This document shows, piece after piece, positions 1-8,672 of a DNA stretch of 64,000 nt; position 1 is the stretch's first letter; each line of letters opens with the position of its first letter. The translations under genes and the position numbers were made by a program. The notes below the pieces were generated by a model. It had not been told where the DNA came from. It saw nothing but the letters and a program-made list of their open reading frames with translations, and did no database searches. The DNA is from Secundilactobacillus folii (GTDB taxonomy: Bacteria; Bacillota; Bacilli; Lactobacillales; Lactobacillaceae): contig NZ_WNJO01000005.1 of assembly GCF_009720675.1 (NCBI RefSeq), positions 124,001-188,000 on the forward strand, in the 5' to 3' direction.

Positions 1-154
1 TGGTGAACGGGATCGCAGCCAGTCGTGCGCCGGCCTCCTTGGCGTCTTTAACGCCTTTAGCAGTCAATGGAGAGTCAATGATGCCTTGAACACGATGGTA
101 TTTATTAAGTACGGTTTGCCCATGGCGGACAAAATAGAGATCAAAATTTGCCAA
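1..154 (-). CDS. Histidine phosphatase family protein (partial, N-terminus only)
   Basis: The readable N-terminus contains the phosphohistidine motif VRHGQT followed by a conserved N-rich stretch (LNKYHRVQG) and DSPLTAKG, which is the start of the phosphoglycerate-mutase/histidine-phosphatase fold; the His of RHG would be the transient phosphate acceptor. The rest of the gene lies outside the window, so substrate cannot be judged. I place the start at TTG 154 because a perfect AGGAGG (161-166) lies 6 nt upstream; an in-frame ATG at 169 overlaps that ribosome binding site and is less likely. It follows the antiporter gene by under 20 bp on the same strand and is probably co-transcribed with it. 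Confidence 0.85.
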   Translation of the reverse strand, partial: MANFDLYFVRHGQTVLNKYHRVQGIIDSPLTAKGVKDAKEAGARLAAIPFT

Positions 155-172
155 AAGAATCCTCCTCATGGT

Positions 173-2029
173 TTAATTCAGTTTTCCAAGCTCACCGCGG
201 ATACGGGCTGATTCCTGCTTACTACCCGTAAACAAAATGCGGTCGTTAAGCTTTAGCGGCGTATCACCCTTTGGACGAATGAACCGCTTTTCACGGTAGA
301 TCTGCGCAATAGTGATGTCGTCAATGAACGGCAGGTTGCGAATTTGAATGTCCACGTACTTGCGGTTACGCAGCTGAACTTCGAAGACGGCCGATTCGGT
401 GGACGTCAGCAGTTCGATGGTCGATGGCGTCTCAATCAGACTACGCAGCATGCTGATCTGGACGTCTGGCGTGCTGAACGCTTCAACGCCCATCTTGAGC
501 AACGTATCTTTACGTTCATCCAAAATGTTTGGGTCTTCAAAGCGCGCAATCACCCGCGGCACCCCATACTGCTTGGCAGCCTTAGCAAGCCGGTAGTTTT
601 CCTTGGAGTTGCTTTGACCAAGCACAATAATGTCGGTGTCAAAGACTTCCTGGGCCACCAAGTCATCCGGGACTAGGTTTTCCAATAGGTGCACGTCGAT
701 CTCACTGTTGAAAGCGCGGTAGTTGGTTTCGCGGTCGGTATACATATGAATGTCGTAACCAGCCTTAGTTAATTGCTGGGCGACCGGCACCGTCAATAGA
801 TTGGTGCCGATAAAATGCACGTTAGTCGGCTTGGCATCGGCTTCTTCGACCCGGTAACGGCGGTTAAAGACTAGTGGGCCAATGATGCAGGTCAAAATGG
901 CGGCTAGCAGGAAAGCACCGGACTGCTGAGCGGTGATCTTGTGCAGGTGCTCAGCAACTTGCAAAACGGCCAAAACAACGGTCAGTGTCGTGGTGGACAT
1001 GGCTGCCCCAGCAAATGCATTACTGGTGTTAAAGCGCAGTTTTAAGACGAAGAAGACGGCGGCCTTAGCCAGTAGGTAAGCAATCAAGAAGACCGGAATT
1101 AAAATCAAAGTATGCGGGTCAGCCAGCAGGGTCCGCAGGTTCAAGCCCACACCACTCATAATGAAGAAAATCGGAATGAAGAAGCCGTAGCCAATGGAAT
1201 CAAGCCGTACTTTCGTTTCTTCGTGCGGTTCCAGTAACTTGATCACGATTCCGGCCATAAAGGCCCCCAGGATACCTTCCGCACCGACTGATTCAGCAAT
1301 TGTGACCAGCGCCACGATGACGAAGAAGGACAACCGAACGTCCAGTTGCGTAGTGGATTTGTTGATCTGATCAAAGAAACGGAAGAAGGCTTTGAAACGC
1401 CAAACTAATAGCGCTGCTGCCAGCAAAATCAGCAACAATAGCCACAACGACTTTGACGTGGGACTATAAGCGGAAGCGTAGAAAGTCAAGCCAATCATTG
1501 GTACCACTTCACCAAGGGCGGCAATCAATAGAATCGTTTGACCAAAGGGTTTACTAAGCAGTTCTTTTTCTTTGAGGCCCGCGATCACGATCCCCAGTGA
1601 AATGGTCATGAAGAGGATCGTTGAAAGCCAGATATCGGTGAACAAGCCACTGGATTTTAAAGCTAACGCCAGTCCAAACGACAAAACAACGATCGAGGCG
1701 TAGCTCATAAAGGCCAGCATGACTGGCGAGTACTTCGGTGCGTTACTGGCTTGCTTTTGCTCCAGCGGTGTGAGTTCCGTGTTCTTCGGACTAAAGAGGC
1801 TGAAGTCGATTTCCAGACCACTCAGAAACAACAGCACGATCACGCCGACGTTTTTGAGCAGCGACAGCGTGGCATTAGTGTGAATAATATCGAACAAACT
1901 GGGTCCCAAGATCACACCGACGATAATTTCAATGACGGCGGTGGGCAGTAACGTGAGCTTAATGCGGGCCATAAACAGTGGAATCACTAGGGCTGCAAGT
2001 AAAATAATCAGTAGGGAAATTTGATCCAT
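173..2029 (-). CDS. CPA2-family cation:proton antiporter with TrkA-N/TrkA-C regulatory domains
   Basis: A 618-residue membrane protein. Residues 1 to about 390 are a chain of hydrophobic segments typical of the Na+/H+ (K+/H+) exchanger domain, including a GAFMAGIVI segment. Residues about 400-520 form a Rossmann TrkA-N (RCK) domain beginning VHFIGTNLLT, which binds nucleotide in the family, and about 540-618 a TrkA-C-like domain ending in a DRILFTGS segment. Together these resemble KefB/Kef-type or Bacillus-type potassium/proton antiporters; ion specificity cannot be read from sequence. A GAGG ribosome binding site lies just before the ATG. It is transcribed away from helD and toward the partial phosphatase gene. 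Confidence 0.88.
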   Translation of the reverse strand: MDQISLLIILLAALVIPLFMARIKLTLLPTAVIEIIVGVILGPSLFDIIHTNATLSLLKNVGVIVLLFLSGLEIDFSLFSPKNTELTPLEQKQASNAPKYSPVMLAFMSYASIVVLSFGLALALKSSGLFTDIWLSTILFMTISLGIVIAGLKEKELLSKPFGQTILLIAALGEVVPMIGLTFYASAYSPTSKSLWLLLLILLAAALLVWRFKAFFRFFDQINKSTTQLDVRLSFFVIVALVTIAESVGAEGILGAFMAGIVIKLLEPHEETKVRLDSIGYGFFIPIFFIMSGVGLNLRTLLADPHTLILIPVFLIAYLLAKAAVFFVLKLRFNTSNAFAGAAMSTTTLTVVLAVLQVAEHLHKITAQQSGAFLLAAILTCIIGPLVFNRRYRVEEADAKPTNVHFIGTNLLTVPVAQQLTKAGYDIHMYTDRETNYRAFNSEIDVHLLENLVPDDLVAQEVFDTDIIVLGQSNSKENYRLAKAAKQYGVPRVIARFEDPNILDERKDTLLKMGVEAFSTPDVQISMLRSLIETPSTIELLTSTESAVFEVQLRNRKYVDIQIRNLPFIDDITIAQIYREKRFIRPKGDTPLKLNDRILFTGSKQESARIRGELGKLN

Positions 2030-2070
2030 AACAATACCTCGGGCTTTTTTAGTAATTGTGGTGCAAGTGC

Positions 2071-2100
2071 TTTCTTATCACTAAAGATTAGTGGTATACT
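2071..2100 (+). promoter_or_regulatory. Possible helD promoter
   Basis: A good -10 (TATACT, 2095-2100) lies 30 bp before the helD start, with a weak TTTCTT 18 bp upstream as -35. Only the -10 is convincing. Confidence 0.4.
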
Positions 2101-2130
2101 TGAATATCGAATTTACGATTGGAGGGCGCT

Positions 2131-4425
2131 ATGGCAGAAACGATTAAGCAGCAAGAACAAAAACATTTGGACGCGGTCATTGATAAAATCAAAGTTGCGG
2201 AGCAGAAGTCCCAAGAACGGATCGATCAAGCAACCTCTGATGAATCCGGGATTCGCAAAAACTTTGAAAATGACCTCCGGCTAAAGACGGATTCCTATGA
2301 GGGCATGATGGAAACCGCGCTGTCCGTTCGCCAGCAGCAACAACTTTTGGGTGAACGGCAGAACAGCTGGCAACACGCTACTGATGAACTGCAAACGCTC
2401 AAGAAGATGGAGCAGACGCCGTACTTCGCACGCATCGATTTTCACGAACAGGGCGAACCCAAGACGGAAAAGATCTATATTGGGCTGGCCTCGTTTTCTG
2501 ATGAACCGGATCGTTTCCTAGTATATGACTGGCGGGCACCGATTTCTAGTGTTTACTATGACGGTAAATTAGGTGATGTGTCGTATCAGACACCGGATGG
2601 TGAGCAGACGGTCAACGTCAAGCTGAAGCGCCAGTTCCAGATCGAAAATGGGGTTATCAAAACGGTCTTCGATACCGAAGAAGCGGTTGGTGATCAGATG
2701 TTGCTGGATGCTTTGAGCGAACAGTCCGATACCAAGATGAAGAGTATCGTAACGACCATTCAAAAAGAACAAAACCAGATCATCCGAGACACCAAGTCCG
2801 ACCTGCTGTTCGTTCAGGGGGCGGCTGGTTCTGGTAAGACGGCGGCCGTTTTGCAACGGGTTGCATATCTATTGTACCGCTATCGGGGCAAATTGACTTC
2901 AGGTCAGGTGATTCTCTTTTCGCCAAACCAATTATTTAACGACTACATTGACCAAGTGCTGCCTGAACTGGGTGAGCAAAACATGATCCAGATGACGTAT
3001 TACCAGTACGCCGGCCGTCGTTTGCCAAAGCTGAAGATTGAAACGTTAGCTCAGCGGTTTAGTGAGCAATACACTCCAGCCGAACAGCGCATCGATACCT
3101 TAAAGGGCAGCCTGGCATTTTACGACGCGGTGACCGCCTACGCGAATCACCTGGAAAAAGAAGATATGATCTTTAGAAATATCAATTTCCGTGGCAAACC
3201 GTTCTTTACCAAGGAAAAGATTCACGATATTTACTATAGCTTTAATGAAAACTACCGGTTATTCAACCGCTTAGACGGCACCCGCGAGCAACTGATCAAG
3301 ATGCTGAACCGGCGCATTAGTTCCGAGATGCGCACCAAGTGGGTTGAAGAAGCAGTCCAGGATCTAAGTCGTGAAGAAATGAACCAGATGAAGGGTGAAG
3401 ATCCGCAGGAATTTGAAGACGGCGATAAGGAATTTCAATTCTACGCGCGTAAGATCGTGATGAAGGCCTTTACGCCAATTCGACAAGCGGTTGTTCGAAA
3501 CCGGTTTTTGAGTATCAATTCGCAAATGGTTCACATGTTGCGCAGTATTCCTGCAATCATTGACTTGTCTGATTACGGGATCTCAAAAGAGGACTGGAAG
3601 AGCAGCGTTGAGCGAGCCATTTCAGATATCAAGCACGGCCGGATGACACTGAGTAACGTGTCCGCCTATCTATACCTGTACGACAAAATGACCGGTAAAA
3701 AGGGTGAGCGCGACATTCGGTATGTATTTATCGATGAGATCCAAGATTACACGCCGTTTCAGTTGGCTTATTTAAAATTCAGTTTTCCGCGGGCACGCTT
3801 CACGTTGCTGGGTGACTTGAACCAAGCTATTTTTACCAAGGAAAACAGTAAGACGCTGCTGGATGAACTGAGCACCATGTTTGATCCGGATAAGACGCGG
3901 GTCGTCCAGTTGACCCAGTCCTACCGTTCAACGGAGCAGATCACGGACTTTACCCGCCACATTTTGGTCAATGGTGAAGCCGTCATGGCCTTTGATCGAG
4001 ACGGCGATTTGCCAAATATCAGTGTGGGGCGCTCCCGTGAGGCAACCCTGCAACGGCTGGTCAAGCAAATCAATACTAATGAGGCTGATAAAGAAACCAC
4101 CGCCATCATTGGTAAGTCGTTGGCCGACTGCCGCAAGCTGGCCGGCAAACTAAAGCAGGCCGGAGTGAAGGCGACGCTGATCCAGTCTGAAAACCAACGG
4201 CTGGCACCAGGCGTAATCATCGTGCCGTCGTTTCTGGCCAAGGGCTTGGAGTTTGATGCCGTGGTCGTGTGGGAGGCCTCGGATGCGGAGTACCACGATG
4301 ATGATGAGCGTCAGTTACTGTATACGATCTGTTCAAGAGCTATGCACCGGTTGACGATTTTAGCAACGGATAAGCTGTCGCCGTTGTTTGGTACGGTGCC
4401 AACGGATGAGTATGTCATGGAATAA
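2131..4425 (+). CDS. helD: HelD-like RNA polymerase recycling helicase/ATPase
   Basis: A UvrD/Rep-type superfamily 1 ATPase of 764 residues with the HelD architecture: an N-terminal charged coiled-coil (residues 1-70, MAETIKQQEQKHLDAV), a Walker A motif QGAAGSGKTAA at about residue 230, and a Walker B FIDEIQDY near 532. Firmicute HelD binds RNA polymerase and frees stalled enzyme from DNA and nascent RNA. An alternative in-frame TTG at 2119 exists, but ATG 2131 is preferred because GGAGG (2121-2125) sits 5 nt upstream. The gene is monocistronic: a divergent antiporter gene lies upstream and a very strong hairpin follows. Confidence 0.9.
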   Translation: MAETIKQQEQKHLDAVIDKIKVAEQKSQERIDQATSDESGIRKNFENDLRLKTDSYEGMMETALSVRQQQQLLGERQNSWQHATDELQTLKKMEQTPYFARIDFHEQGEPKTEKIYIGLASFSDEPDRFLVYDWRAPISSVYYDGKLGDVSYQTPDGEQTVNVKLKRQFQIENGVIKTVFDTEEAVGDQMLLDALSEQSDTKMKSIVTTIQKEQNQIIRDTKSDLLFVQGAAGSGKTAAVLQRVAYLLYRYRGKLTSGQVILFSPNQLFNDYIDQVLPELGEQNMIQMTYYQYAGRRLPKLKIETLAQRFSEQYTPAEQRIDTLKGSLAFYDAVTAYANHLEKEDMIFRNINFRGKPFFTKEKIHDIYYSFNENYRLFNRLDGTREQLIKMLNRRISSEMRTKWVEEAVQDLSREEMNQMKGEDPQEFEDGDKEFQFYARKIVMKAFTPIRQAVVRNRFLSINSQMVHMLRSIPAIIDLSDYGISKEDWKSSVERAISDIKHGRMTLSNVSAYLYLYDKMTGKKGERDIRYVFIDEIQDYTPFQLAYLKFSFPRARFTLLGDLNQAIFTKENSKTLLDELSTMFDPDKTRVVQLTQSYRSTEQITDFTRHILVNGEAVMAFDRDGDLPNISVGRSREATLQRLVKQINTNEADKETTAIIGKSLADCRKLAGKLKQAGVKATLIQSENQRLAPGVIIVPSFLAKGLEFDAVVVWEASDAEYHDDDERQLLYTICSRAMHRLTILATDKLSPLFGTVPTDEYVME

Positions 4426-4477
4426 AAATGAACAGTATAAAATGAAGCTGTGACTTAAGTCATTTGGCATAGCTGTG

Positions 4478-4528
4478 AAAAACGACTGACGAAGAAATCC
4501 AAACAGGATTTCTTCGTCAGTCGTTTTT
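4478..4528 (+). terminator. Intrinsic terminator after helD
   Basis: A perfect 23-bp inverted repeat (4478-4500 with 4506-4528) around a 5-nt loop AAACA. It begins with A5 and ends with T5, so it can terminate in both directions. Confidence 0.9.
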
Positions 4529-4652
4529 CGATGGGGAGGGGGATTCAATAAAACAATTTTTCCGTCAACAATCAGCTGGGCTGTTACAGTGTATTTGTTT
4601 TGACCTCTAAGTATTTGCATTTTGAACGCCGTTAAGAATTTTAATAAACGGG

Positions 4653-4680
4653 TTGTATTTTAAAAAAAAGCGAGTATACT
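4653..4680 (+). promoter_or_regulatory. Promoter of hydrolase-padR-MFS operon
   Basis: TTGTAT (4653-4658), 16-bp spacer, TATACT (4675-4680), about 50 bp before the hydrolase start. Confidence 0.6.
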
Positions 4681-4732
4681 ATGTATCTGTTTGATATATT
4701 AAAAAGATATATAAAGTTAGGAGATCTTATCC

Positions 4733-5545
4733 ATGACAATTTTAAGAACTCAGGGCATTGATCAATTTTACGAAACCTTTGGTGATATCAACAATCCTGC
4801 CGTACTATTAGTCTCGGGATTGGGCGGAACGAACAAAAGTTGGACAGCACAGATCAAACGGTTTGAAAAGGACTATTATGTGATTGCACCCGACCACCGA
4901 GGCACTGGCTACTCTACTCACACGACTGAAGGGCACACGATTCAACAGTTAGCGCTTGATATGGAAGATTTGCTCGATGATCTAAAGCTGGGACCCGTTC
5001 ACGTGGTTGGGGCTTCCACTGGTGGCGCAATTGCGCAGTACATGGCTGTTGATCGGCCGGATCAGGTCAAATCGTTAACCCTTTCTTCTACGTTCATTAA
5101 GTTTGATCCGTGGATGACCCGTGAATTTAAGCTGCGGCGGAAGATGGCGGCTGAATGGGACCGGGAAACGCTGTTGGCGGCTTATTCACAGTACCTCTTC
5201 TCACCGAAATTCACTAATGAGAATCCCGACTTTGTTCAGAGTTGGATCGACATGGCCGCTGGGAACAATGCTTCCGGACCAAACGACGCTGAGATTGGCG
5301 TTAAGCGGATCGATATGATTGCTAATCACGATTTTACCGACCGAATTCAAGAAATTAAGCAACCAACCCTGATCCTTTGTGGCGAAGCTAATGCATGTAC
5401 CGACCTGCAGAATTCAGAAAAGCTGCATGCAGCCATTAAGGGCTCAAGGCTTAAGACTTTCCCTGGCTGTGGTGAACTGATCGAGACTGAAGTGCCAGAT
5501 CAATATTTTGCAGCAATTGACCAGTTTATTTCAACCCAGGCTTAA
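4733..5545 (+). CDS. Alpha/beta hydrolase
   Basis: A 270-residue alpha/beta-hydrolase fold protein. Visible family marks are the oxyanion-hole region VSGLGGTNKSW near residue 25, DHRGTGYS near 60 and the nucleophile elbow GASTGG with Ser at about 95; the acid and histidine are probably in the DxxT and C-terminal segments (an expected catalytic His near the C-terminus is not obvious, the region reads CGELIE). The start has TAGGAG upstream. Genes for a PadR repressor and a DHA2 exporter follow on the same strand, which suggests a detoxification or stress operon; the substrate is unknown. Confidence 0.85.
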   Translation: MTILRTQGIDQFYETFGDINNPAVLLVSGLGGTNKSWTAQIKRFEKDYYVIAPDHRGTGYSTHTTEGHTIQQLALDMEDLLDDLKLGPVHVVGASTGGAIAQYMAVDRPDQVKSLTLSSTFIKFDPWMTREFKLRRKMAAEWDRETLLAAYSQYLFSPKFTNENPDFVQSWIDMAAGNNASGPNDAEIGVKRIDMIANHDFTDRIQEIKQPTLILCGEANACTDLQNSEKLHAAIKGSRLKTFPGCGELIETEVPDQYFAAIDQFISTQA

Positions 5546-5562
5546 AAAGGGAGTGAGGAACT

Positions 5563-6084
5563 TTGTATACTGTTTTTGTACTGGGACAGCTTCTCGACGA
5601 TGCAATGTCCGGTTATCGACTGAGAGAAATACTCAGTAATATTGTCGGCCAGCGTGAGAAGGTGAGCTACGGTATTATTCACCCGCTACTTGAAAAATTA
5701 GCTCAGTCTGGTGATATTATTCTGACGAAAACCACGGCGCAGAATAACCGACCACAAAAAATTGCAACCATTACCGACCGGGGGCGCGCGACCTTTGATC
5801 AACTGATGCGGACACCAATTAAAGTGGGTAAACACGAAGAACTGCAGTATCTATTGAAGTTAAATAATCTGCATCACGTTTCGAAAGAAGAGGGCAGACA
5901 ACTGATTAACCAGTTTATCGCTTTTAACGAATCCGTTTTGGAGGAAGCAACTGCCAATGCACAAAATATTGCGCATAATGAACTGATGAATGCTGGAGAA
6001 AAACACTCGGCAATTGCCATCGCGCATTATAAAGTTGCACAGGCAAAGACCGCAATTAGTTGGGCAAAAGGGTTGGAAGTATAA
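5563..6084 (+). CDS. PadR family transcriptional regulator
   Basis: A 173-residue protein. The first 80 residues match the PadR winged helix: LGQLLDDAMSGYRLREIL, then a recognition helix region SYGIIHPLLEKLAQSGDI and the wing. The remaining half is helical and probably dimerises. It starts at TTG 5563 with GAGTGAGG upstream, 17 bp after the hydrolase. PadR proteins commonly repress an adjacent transporter, and here a drug-type MFS exporter follows after a hairpin; autoregulation of this operon is the simple inference. Confidence 0.85.
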   Translation: MYTVFVLGQLLDDAMSGYRLREILSNIVGQREKVSYGIIHPLLEKLAQSGDIILTKTTAQNNRPQKIATITDRGRATFDQLMRTPIKVGKHEELQYLLKLNNLHHVSKEEGRQLINQFIAFNESVLEEATANAQNIAHNELMNAGEKHSAIAIAHYKVAQAKTAISWAKGLEV

Positions 6085-6105
6085 CTTGTAGATTTAAACA
6101 TTAAT

Positions 6106-6155
6106 AAGCTACTAAGACTACGGCAAGCGATGCTATCAAACCTTAGTCGCTTTTT
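6106..6155 (+). promoter_or_regulatory. Terminator-like attenuator between padR and the MFS gene
   Basis: Arms 6106-6116 and 6142-6152 pair in 10 of 11 positions around a 25-nt loop, followed by T5 (6151-6155). The hairpin ends directly before AGGGAGG, the ribosome binding site of the exporter gene, so it could cut read-through or mask translation. The inference rests only on the pairing. Confidence 0.5.
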
Positions 6156-6172
6156 AGGGAGGAACTTTAATT

Positions 6173-7579
6173 TTGGAGACACAACGGATTCCAAGAAAAA
6201 CAATTTTGGCAATTATTGGCTCAGGACTGCTAGCTTTCTGCGGTATTTTGACCGAAACTTCCATGAACGTGACGTTTCCGACGCTGATGAAACAGTTTGA
6301 TCTCTCTATGGGAACGGTTCAATGGTTATCCACGGGGTATCTGTTAGTAGTTTCTCTAACCATGATTACTTCCGCTTTTATGCAACGGCGGTTAAAATTA
6401 TCGCAGCTGTTTGTTCTTGCGGGACTCATGTTTACCATTGGTGACTTGATTTGCGGCTTAGCGCCTAATTTTCAAGTTTTATTGATTGGGCGGCTGATTC
6501 AGGCGGTGGGAACTGGATATGCTATTCCACTTTTGTTTGCGATTATTTTGCAGCAGATTCCAGCTGCTCGGCTAGGGGTCTTTATGGGGATCGGTGGTAT
6601 GATCACCGGAATCGCACCATCCCTAGGCCCAACTTATGGTGGCTTTAACACCTATATGTTTACTTGGCGTGAAATTTTCTGGTTTATTTTACCCATCGTC
6701 ATTTTAGCGACGATTCTGGGTGGTCTGACGATTCCGCAGCGGTTTAAGACTGAACGACCGCAGTTTAATTTCTTGGGATTGCTATTCTTGGGAATTGCTT
6801 TCTTCCTGATTACAGAGGGCTTTACAGCGGCAGGTACAGCTGGTTGGCTAAGCATTAAATTTTGGGGCAGCTTGTTAGGTGGTTTGGTCTTTTTAATGCT
6901 CTTTGTTTTCGACTCTCGCCACACGCAGCGAGATTTGATCAATCTCATGGTTTTCAAGTCGCCAACTTTTGTGTTGAGTGTGACCGTTTATTTCTTAATT
7001 CAATTAATGAACATTGGAATCTCATTCCTGTTGCCAAATTACGCCCAGCTAGTCTTTGGAGCCAATTCGTTGACTGCCGGGGCGACGATCCTACTGGGAA
7101 GCTTGGCGTCCGCTTTCGTTCAGCCGCTGAGTGGTCGGATGTTAGACCGGAATGGCGCAAGTGTTCCAATCAAGATTGGTAGTGTTTTGCTAGTTATTTC
7201 ACTCGGGCTATTTAGTGCGTTTGGTCAGTCCTTGACCAGCGGACTGATCGTTTTGTTTTACTTATTCTTTGGAATCGGTTTTGGATTTAGCTTTGGCAAT
7301 ACCATGACCAACGGGATTCAGCAAGTAGACATTAAACTCCAACAAGACGCTAACGCAACCTTTAGCACCAGTCAGCAATTTGCCGGTTCCATCGGGACTG
7401 CGATTATGGCGGCAATTTTAACCAGTAGTCAGCAAAGCGGCCGACACCTGTCACAACGGGTATTATCCGCCATTGGCAGCCAGCATGACTTTTATTTGTT
7501 GCTCTTACTGACAGTGATCATCTTGATTTTAGTTTGGATCAATTTTGCTAAACAACGTCGCCAGGAGACAGCTGAGTAA
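6173..7579 (+). CDS. DHA2 (EmrB/QacA) family MFS drug exporter
   Basis: A 468-residue polytopic membrane protein with about 14 predicted transmembrane segments. Family signatures include the first-helix TETSMNVTFPTLMKQF with VQWLSTGYLL following (DHA2 motif D1-like), the loop between helices 2 and 3 and motif C in helix 5 (GIGGMITGIAPSLGPTYGG). Substrates are likely amphipathic or cationic toxicants exported with proton exchange. The start is TTG 6173, 10 nt after AGGGAGG; no better start codon is near. It is the last gene of the hydrolase-padR operon. Confidence 0.9.
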   Translation: METQRIPRKTILAIIGSGLLAFCGILTETSMNVTFPTLMKQFDLSMGTVQWLSTGYLLVVSLTMITSAFMQRRLKLSQLFVLAGLMFTIGDLICGLAPNFQVLLIGRLIQAVGTGYAIPLLFAIILQQIPAARLGVFMGIGGMITGIAPSLGPTYGGFNTYMFTWREIFWFILPIVILATILGGLTIPQRFKTERPQFNFLGLLFLGIAFFLITEGFTAAGTAGWLSIKFWGSLLGGLVFLMLFVFDSRHTQRDLINLMVFKSPTFVLSVTVYFLIQLMNIGISFLLPNYAQLVFGANSLTAGATILLGSLASAFVQPLSGRMLDRNGASVPIKIGSVLLVISLGLFSAFGQSLTSGLIVLFYLFFGIGFGFSFGNTMTNGIQQVDIKLQQDANATFSTSQQFAGSIGTAIMAAILTSSQQSGRHLSQRVLSAIGSQHDFYLLLLLTVIILILVWINFAKQRRQETAE

Positions 7580-7698
7580 TTTTTATTTGGACTGTCACAG
7601 CGTTAGAGTGATAAAAGTTTGGACTGATGTTTGAATGGAAATTCAGCCTTAGATTTTATGTGGCTGAGTTTGGCCGATAACGCCATAAAACTGTAATA

Positions 7699-7728
7699 AA
7701 CGGGGCTGATATCACAGCCTCGTTTTTT
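7699..7728 (+). terminator. Bidirectional terminator between convergent genes
   Basis: Stem 7699-7708 with 7715-7724 (one G-T pair), 6-nt loop, then T6. It ends at the stop codon of the opposite-strand SDR gene. Confidence 0.8.
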
Positions 7729-8524
7729 ATGATGGTTGATTATTCCGGTATGACTCAATCAGCGTTTTAAAATTCGGGTGAAGGATCAAAAAATGCTTTA
7801 GCCGACTGGGATCCTTCATCAGAGCTTTTAACTGCGAGCCTTCATCGGGCTGCGCTGAGGCTTGTTGGGGGTAGAACCACTCGGTCTGACTCATGTTTTG
7901 ACTGGCTTGCAAATAGACATTGGCGACTCGATCTGGAGCCATTTCAGCGTTGATTCCCGAGAGACCCTGAACTTCGACGATGGCCACGTCAATGTTTTTC
8001 GGCTTTAAGGCGGTGGCCAGTGATAGACCAAAGTTACGCAGGGCAGCCTTAGTTAATGATAGGCTGACAGCAAACGGGGAGGGTTTGAGGGCGGCTCCTC
8101 CCACTGTGATGAGTATTTGACGGGGTGTTTTGGTCTCGGTTGGAAGTTCAGCAAATTGGCGGGTAGTCGTCATGGCGCCAAGAACGTTAGTTTGAAATAC
8201 CTGTGTGACCTTGTCGGGTTTAAAATTAAAACAATTGTCGGCACTGGTGTCGCCCACGTTGTAGACGAATCGGTGGGGTGTGCCGTACTTTTGTGTTATC
8301 TGGTTAAACATGGTAGCCGTTGATTGGCTATTTGTGGCATCAGCGACGACGTAATTCGCTTTAATTTGCTGATCAGTCAACCGTTGCGTTAATGCTTGAA
8401 GGCTCGCTTGGTGACGAGCTGCTAAGATCACCCGATCACCAGTCTGACCAAATTTTTTAGCGATCGAGAAGCCAAAGCCTTGGCCAGCCCCTAAAATCAC
8501 GGTAGTCGCTTGCGTTTTTGACAT
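7727..8524 (-). CDS. SDR-fold protein without the catalytic tyrosine
   Basis: A 265-residue short-chain dehydrogenase/reductase fold. The nucleotide-binding glycine motif GAGQGFG occurs near residue 13, followed by ARHQAS, which suggests NADP preference. The usual NNAG is YNVG here, and the catalytic YxxxK box reads LSLTK: the lysine remains (SLTKAALRNFG) but the tyrosine position is leucine. The protein may therefore bind nucleotide without classical SDR chemistry, or act as a regulator. It is transcribed alone, divergently from coaA. Confidence 0.8.
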   Translation of the reverse strand: MSKTQATTVILGAGQGFGFSIAKKFGQTGDRVILAARHQASLQALTQRLTDQQIKANYVVADATNSQSTATMFNQITQKYGTPHRFVYNVGDTSADNCFNFKPDKVTQVFQTNVLGAMTTTRQFAELPTETKTPRQILITVGGAALKPSPFAVSLSLTKAALRNFGLSLATALKPKNIDVAIVEVQGLSGINAEMAPDRVANVYLQASQNMSQTEWFYPQQASAQPDEGSQLKALMKDPSRLKHFLILHPNFKTLIESYRNNQPS

Positions 8525-8672
8525 CTAAAAGACTTCCTTTCTTTCACCTTTAATTTAGTCCTCTTTATAAACCCTGAAAAGAGTTAAAGCCACAACTATG
8601 ATAGCGCTTAAGACATAGGTCGTGTATAATAAGAATAATTTACTTTTAACGGATTAATGAGGCTGAAACAAA

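Noticed and set aside
4360-4620. An 86-codon minus-strand frame across the helD end and terminator
   Set aside because: It runs through a perfect 23-bp terminator hairpin and the helD 3' end, with no ribosome binding site; a shadow frame.
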